Origin: Clostridiales bacterium
Lineage (GTDB): Bacteria > Bacillota > Clostridia > Christensenellales > Christensenellaceae
Direction of reading: 5' to 3'
Length of the DNA stretch: 7,641 bases
Assembly: GCA_003343685.1 (NCBI GenBank)
Contig: QAKS01000037.1
Coordinates: forward strand, 1 to 7,641
The first letter of the stretch is position 1, and the number at the start of each line of letters is the position of its first letter. Positions 5,558 through 7,641 of the stretch are shown here, one piece after another. Position numbers and translations under genes: made by a program. The notes under the pieces were generated by a model. The model had not been told where the DNA came from. It saw only the letters and a program-made list of their open reading frames with translations, and did no database searches.

Positions 5558-6346
5558 CTAAAAGGTTCTGATTGAAGATGTCCAGCCTCCGTCAATCACC
5601 ATGACGTCACCCGTAATGTATGACGCAAGCACGTCAGACGCCAGAAAGCATGTTGCTGCTCCAATATCCTCCGGCTCGCCCGGCCTGTGCATGGGAATGG
5701 CGTCCATCATCTTGTCTGCCGTCTCCTTGTTTGCATAAAACAACTTTCTCGTCCCCTCAAACATGATAGAGCCGGGACAGATGACGTTAACCCGAATACC
5801 CTCATCCGCCAATTCAATCGCCATCGCCTTAGACATGTTGATGACGCCTGCCTTTGCAGCTGTAAAGCCCACCTGAAGCCGCAGGGGAAGCACACCGGCA
5901 ATGGAGGAAATATTGATAATATTACCCTTCGTCTCCTGTGTTCTCATCTGCCGAACGGCATATTTGGACATGTAATATACACCGTTCAGGTCACAGCCCA
6001 TAATCCTGTCCCACAGAGCGTCGTCATAATCATAAATTTTCTTTCTGTACTCCGGACCGCCGTTGATCCCCGCATTGTTGATCAGCACGTCAAGAGCGCC
6101 GAACTTTTCCACCGTCTTTTTGACCAGTTCTTCGCAGCTCTCCTTTTGAGATACATCGCAGGTAATCGCCTCAGCCACACCGCCGGCTTCTCTCACCTCG
6201 TTTACAATCGCTTCAAGCGTTGCAACTGTGCGCCCTGTGACAACTACCTTCGCGCCTTCTCCCGCAAACGACTTTGCAATGGCACTGCCAATCGCGCCGC
6301 CTCCGCCCGTAACGACTACGACTTTGTCTTTCAGCTTAAGATCCAT
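5558..6346 (-). CDS. Short-chain dehydrogenase/reductase with Phe in place of the catalytic Tyr
   Basis: A classical SDR of 262 residues, the usual length for FabG/glucose-dehydrogenase-like oxidoreductases with a Rossmann fold. The nucleotide-binding motif TGGGGAIG is at 13-20, and 'TGRT' at 37-40 (Arg39) suggests NADP(H) preference. 'NNAG' is at 90-93, N121 and S148 ('NISSIAG', 145-151) are in the expected catalytic places, and K165 is present. The residue four before that Lys, normally the proton-donating Tyr of YxxxK, is F161 (codon at 5864-5866). 'PGSI' is at 191-194, and 'DGGWTSSIRTF' ends the chain. Substrate is not predictable. It stands alone with its own promoter and terminator, so context gives no pathway. 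ATG 6346 follows AAGGAG at 7 nt. Confidence 0.92.
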   Translation of the reverse strand: MDLKLKDKVVVVTGGGGAIGSAIAKSFAGEGAKVVVTGRTVATLEAIVNEVREAGGVAEAITCDVSQKESCEELVKKTVEKFGALDVLINNAGINGGPEYRKKIYDYDDALWDRIMGCDLNGVYYMSKYAVRQMRTQETKGNIINISSIAGVLPLRLQVGFTAAKAGVINMSKAMAIELADEGIRVNVICPGSIMFEGTRKLFYANKETADKMMDAIPMHRPGEPEDIGAATCFLASDVLASYITGDVMVIDGGWTSSIRTF

Positions 6347-6365
6347 GGTGTTTCTCCTTGTATGA

Positions 6366-6395
6366 TTGATTTAATATTTGTAATTGGTAAATCAA
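6366..6395. promoter_or_regulatory. Palindromic putative operator in the SDR leader
   Basis: TTGATTTA (6366-6373) and TAAATCAA (6388-6395) are perfect 8-bp inverted arms around a 14-nt centre, which itself holds a small ATTTGTAAT palindrome. The element lies just downstream of the predicted transcription start and 19 bp before the SDR start codon, a position fitting a repressor. No regulator gene is seen nearby, and the AT-rich setting makes chance palindromes easier. Confidence 0.4.
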
Positions 6396-6407
6396 AAATA
6401 CAGTTTC

Positions 6408-6436
6408 ATTATATAACGGGATGTAAAAATAATAAA
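6408..6436 (-). promoter_or_regulatory. Probable promoter of the SDR gene
   Basis: A perfect TATAAT (6408-6413) on the minus strand has only a poor -35 (TTTATT, 6431-6436) at 17 nt. The predicted start near 6401 gives a leader of about 55 nt that includes the 30-bp palindrome. The poor -35 would fit a regulated promoter. Confidence 0.5.
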
Positions 6437-6540
6437 GCCTTTTTTAGAAAAAAATTGTAAAAAATAAAACGCTTACATAGGCATTGTAAAAGGAAAAAAA
6501 TTTTATATGCCTCTTCTTGAAAAGCTCTTATCTCTGTCGG
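6437..6540. other. AT-rich intergenic stretch without a gene
   Basis: This part of the gap between the SDR gene and hpf has long A and T runs and no plausible coding frame. It includes an imperfect inverted repeat at 6480-6511 (GGCAT and TAAAA arms against TTTTA and ATGCC) and repeated ATTGTAAAA strings at 6454 and 6483. I see no further promoter with good spacing. It may act as an UP-like upstream element for the SDR promoter. Confidence 0.35.
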
Positions 6541-6585
6541 ACAAAACAAAAAACGGGGCATGCCCCCTCTAAAAGGGCCGCCCCG
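6541..6585 (-). terminator. Terminator of hpf
   Basis: In minus-strand RNA CGGGGC (6585-6580) pairs with GCCCCG (6559-6554), with an inner CCCU/AGGG stem and a 5-nt loop. It is followed by UUUUUUGUUUUGU. It lies about 43 nt after the hpf stop. A second small hairpin, CGGCGGAGC/GCTCTGCCG with a TTTT loop (6603-6624), sits between stop and terminator; it pairs better in plus-strand RNA and has no U-tract on the minus strand. Confidence 0.88.
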
Positions 6586-6627
6586 AAATTTACATTGATT
6601 GCCGGCGGAGCTTTTGCTCTGCCGCTG

Positions 6628-7167
6628 TCAGTCGAGCTCAGGCTCGATCAACCCCAGATTGCCGTCGTTTCTCTTGTAGAGGACATTGACATCGCTGCTC
6701 TCTCCGTTGACAAACACGAAGAAATCATGCCCCAGCATATCCATCTGCAGTTCTGCTTCCTCTACCATCATCGGCTTGATCGGGAACTTCTTTCTCCTTA
6801 CCAGTTTGTACTCCTCTTCCTCCAGATCGTCCACATCGTCGTAGATGGGCGCAACGTCGGAATCGTAGGCCGTATCCCTAAGACGCTTTTCCAGTTTCGT
6901 CCTGTGGCGGCGGATCTGCCGCTCCAGCTTTTTCAAAGCAGCGTCTATGGAATTGTACATATCTCCGCTGACCTCCTCGGTGCGGAGCAAGACTCCGTCG
7001 AACGGCACAGTCACCTCGGCAATATGCCTGCCCTTCTCTATTGAGAGCATGACATGGACTTCCGTATCGTCCTTGAAATACCGCTCAAGCTTTCTCGCCT
7101 TTTTTTCGGCTACTCCCTCGAGATAGTTGGAGACTCCCATTCCTTTTCCTGTTACACTAAGACGCAT
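6628..7167 (-). CDS. hpf: Long-form ribosome hibernation promoting factor
   Basis: Long HPF binds the 30S decoding region in stationary phase and pairs two 70S ribosomes into inactive 100S dimers. The product has 179 residues. The N-terminal S30AE/YfiA domain (about 1-100) carries 'YLEGVAEKKARKLERYF' at 15-31 and the basic helix 'LERQIRRHRTKLEKRLRD' at 81-98. An acidic linker (about 103-119, rich in Asp/Glu) leads to the C-terminal dimerisation domain (127-176), with 'KPMMVEEAELQMDMLGHDFF' at 131-150 and 'DGNLGLIEPE' at 168-177. ATG 7167 is chosen over ATG 7197 because the family begins at this Met and a GGGGG-type ribosome site lies 8-9 nt upstream; the upstream ATG has no clear site. The gene is a single unit, with its own terminator and a sigma-H-like promoter. 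Confidence 0.95.
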   Translation of the reverse strand: MRLSVTGKGMGVSNYLEGVAEKKARKLERYFKDDTEVHVMLSIEKGRHIAEVTVPFDGVLLRTEEVSGDMYNSIDAALKKLERQIRRHRTKLEKRLRDTAYDSDVAPIYDDVDDLEEEEYKLVRRKKFPIKPMMVEEAELQMDMLGHDFFVFVNGESSDVNVLYKRNDGNLGLIEPELD

Positions 7168-7228
7168 AAAACTTGCCCCCTTTCGGTTTCCCCGCATTTT
7201 GCTTCATCTTTACACGGGGTTAATAATA

Positions 7229-7258
7229 GTATTCTCCAAAAAGGGGCCGTTTTCCTCT
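7229..7258 (-). promoter_or_regulatory. Sigma-H-like promoter of hpf
   Basis: On the minus strand AGAGGAAAA (7250-7258), 12 nt and GGAGAAT (7231-7237) followed by AC match the sigma-H pattern RnAGGAwww, N11-12, RnnGAAT. No comparable sigma-A promoter is evident: the TTGAAA further upstream lacks a -10 at the right distance. The predicted start near 7222 leaves a leader of about 55 nt. Bacillus hpf (yvyD) is also under sigma-H, which supports transition-phase control. Confidence 0.5.
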
Positions 7259-7288
7259 AAAAAATTGTTTCAATAATGTAGAAAAAAG

Positions 7289-7495
7289 ATGAACGATGCC
7301 TCTCTGCTTAAAAAAGAAAACCGTACATGTTTTACGTCGGAATTCCTTATAACCGCAAAACAGTACAGCAGCCAAAGAACTGATGACGCCGTCCTTGCAA
7401 AACTGCGCGGCGATGAAACAGCCGAAGGGCTGAAAAAGACGGCAGCTGACCTGGTCTTTGCCCCCACACCCGCCGCCTGCGAGGTTTGCTCCTAA
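7289..7495 (+). CDS. Uncertain short ORF, unknown product
   Basis: An open frame of 68 residues, divergent from hpf. I do not recognise it. The N-terminal half is mixed and basic (LLKKENR); residues 33-50 are acidic and helical in character, and the end carries Ala/Pro and two Cys (ACEVCS). Codon use is not unlike that of real genes here. However, there is no Shine-Dalgarno before ATG 7289 (upstream is GTAGAAAAAAG), no clear promoter and no terminator. It could be a small real gene, a decayed gene, or chance. Confidence 0.25.
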   Translation: MNDASLLKKENRTCFTSEFLITAKQYSSQRTDDAVLAKLRGDETAEGLKKTAADLVFAPTPAACEVCS

Positions 7496-7641
7496 GGCGT
7501 TATGCCTCCCCACTACTACTCGTCTCGACGTCCAAGACGCCGGGCGGACTAACTTCTAAACCGCACCATGCTCACGGAACTTTTGCCCGCTTACGTGGAT
7601 CGTTTTGCCTGCGACTGGCTTCGATTTTCAACCACAGACCT
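7496..7641 (+). other. Right-edge region without a recognised gene; open frame from 7568 runs off the window
   Basis: In the same frame as the ORF ending at 7495 there is a 16-codon ORF (7502-7552, Arg-rich end, TAA stop). An ATG at 7568 then stays open to the edge (24 residues, beginning MLTELLPAYVDRFACDW). No ribosome binding site precedes ATG 7568. Another plus frame is also open from about 7450 to the end, but it has a shadow-like, Arg/His/Ser-rich composition. There are small hairpins (CGTCT/AGACG around 7530) but no tRNA, rRNA or terminator pattern. The open frame could be the start of a gene cut by the edge. Confidence 0.2.

Noticed and set aside
5687..6460. Plus-strand open frame of 257 codons
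   Set aside because: Shadow of the SDR gene; no ribosome site and no family resemblance.
6517..7044. Plus-strand open frame of 175 codons
   Set aside because: Antisense to hpf and crossing its terminator; no family resemblance.
7220..7513. Minus-strand frame of 97 codons upstream of hpf
   Set aside because: It overlaps the hpf promoter, has no convincing ribosome site and no recognisable domain.
7441..7641. Reading the complement left to right (reversal without complement) gives a long open frame with a GGAGG-like site before ATGATG near 7519, as if the segment were inverted in an artificial way
   Set aside because: Such a reading is not biological, and open frames are easy by chance in GC-rich DNA of this length. 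No recognisable protein results, and I see no junction. Only a database search of both orientations could revive it.

Overview
The window reads as chromosome from an anaerobic, spore-forming member of the Clostridia, probably on the Oscillospiraceae/Eubacteriales side. The reasons are a SecD-SecF fusion, a SCIFF peptide with its radical SAM maturase (typical of Clostridia), a CwlJ/GerQ-like spore-germination pair, a long-form hibernation factor, and strong GGAGG ribosome binding sites at fairly balanced base composition. The assignment to a group is inference.

Layout, left to right. (1) 1-1568, minus: SecDF, cut by the left edge. Upstream on the same strand is a 135-residue two-helix membrane protein (1654-2061) with a good sigma-A promoter. 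(2) 2133-2723, plus: a promoter, a likely yjdF-type riboswitch and yjdF, divergent from the membrane-protein gene. (3) 2786-4405, minus: the SCIFF ribosomal peptide system. scfA (4268-4405, 45 residues) is followed by a terminator-like hairpin, then scfB (2786-4171), which starts with TTG. A clear sigma-A promoter precedes scfA, and a strong terminator overlaps the 3' end of convergent yjdF. (4) 4519-5450, plus: a sporulation sigma-E-like promoter, cwlJ-like hydrolase, gerQ-like coat protein and a perfect terminator. (5) 5503-6436, minus: a stand-alone short-chain dehydrogenase whose catalytic Tyr position is Phe, with a 30-bp palindromic element between its promoter and its start. (6) 6541-7258, minus: long-form hpf with a terminator and a sigma-H-like promoter. 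(7) 7260-7641: no gene recognised; one short weak plus-strand ORF, then in-frame stops and an ORF running off the edge.

How the genes connect. SecDF assists protein export. ScfB should install thioether cross-links in ScfA. CwlJ and the GerQ-like protein belong to the spore coat/cortex-lysis module. HPF dimerises idle ribosomes. YjdF is a small riboswitch-controlled protein of unclear chemistry. These are mostly separate transcription units, each with its own promoter and terminator.

I found no mobile element, CRISPR array or RNA gene other than the riboswitch. The most interesting points are the extra cysteine and intercistronic hairpin of the SCIFF operon, the SD-sequestering design of the yjdF leader, and the Tyr-to-Phe change in the dehydrogenase.
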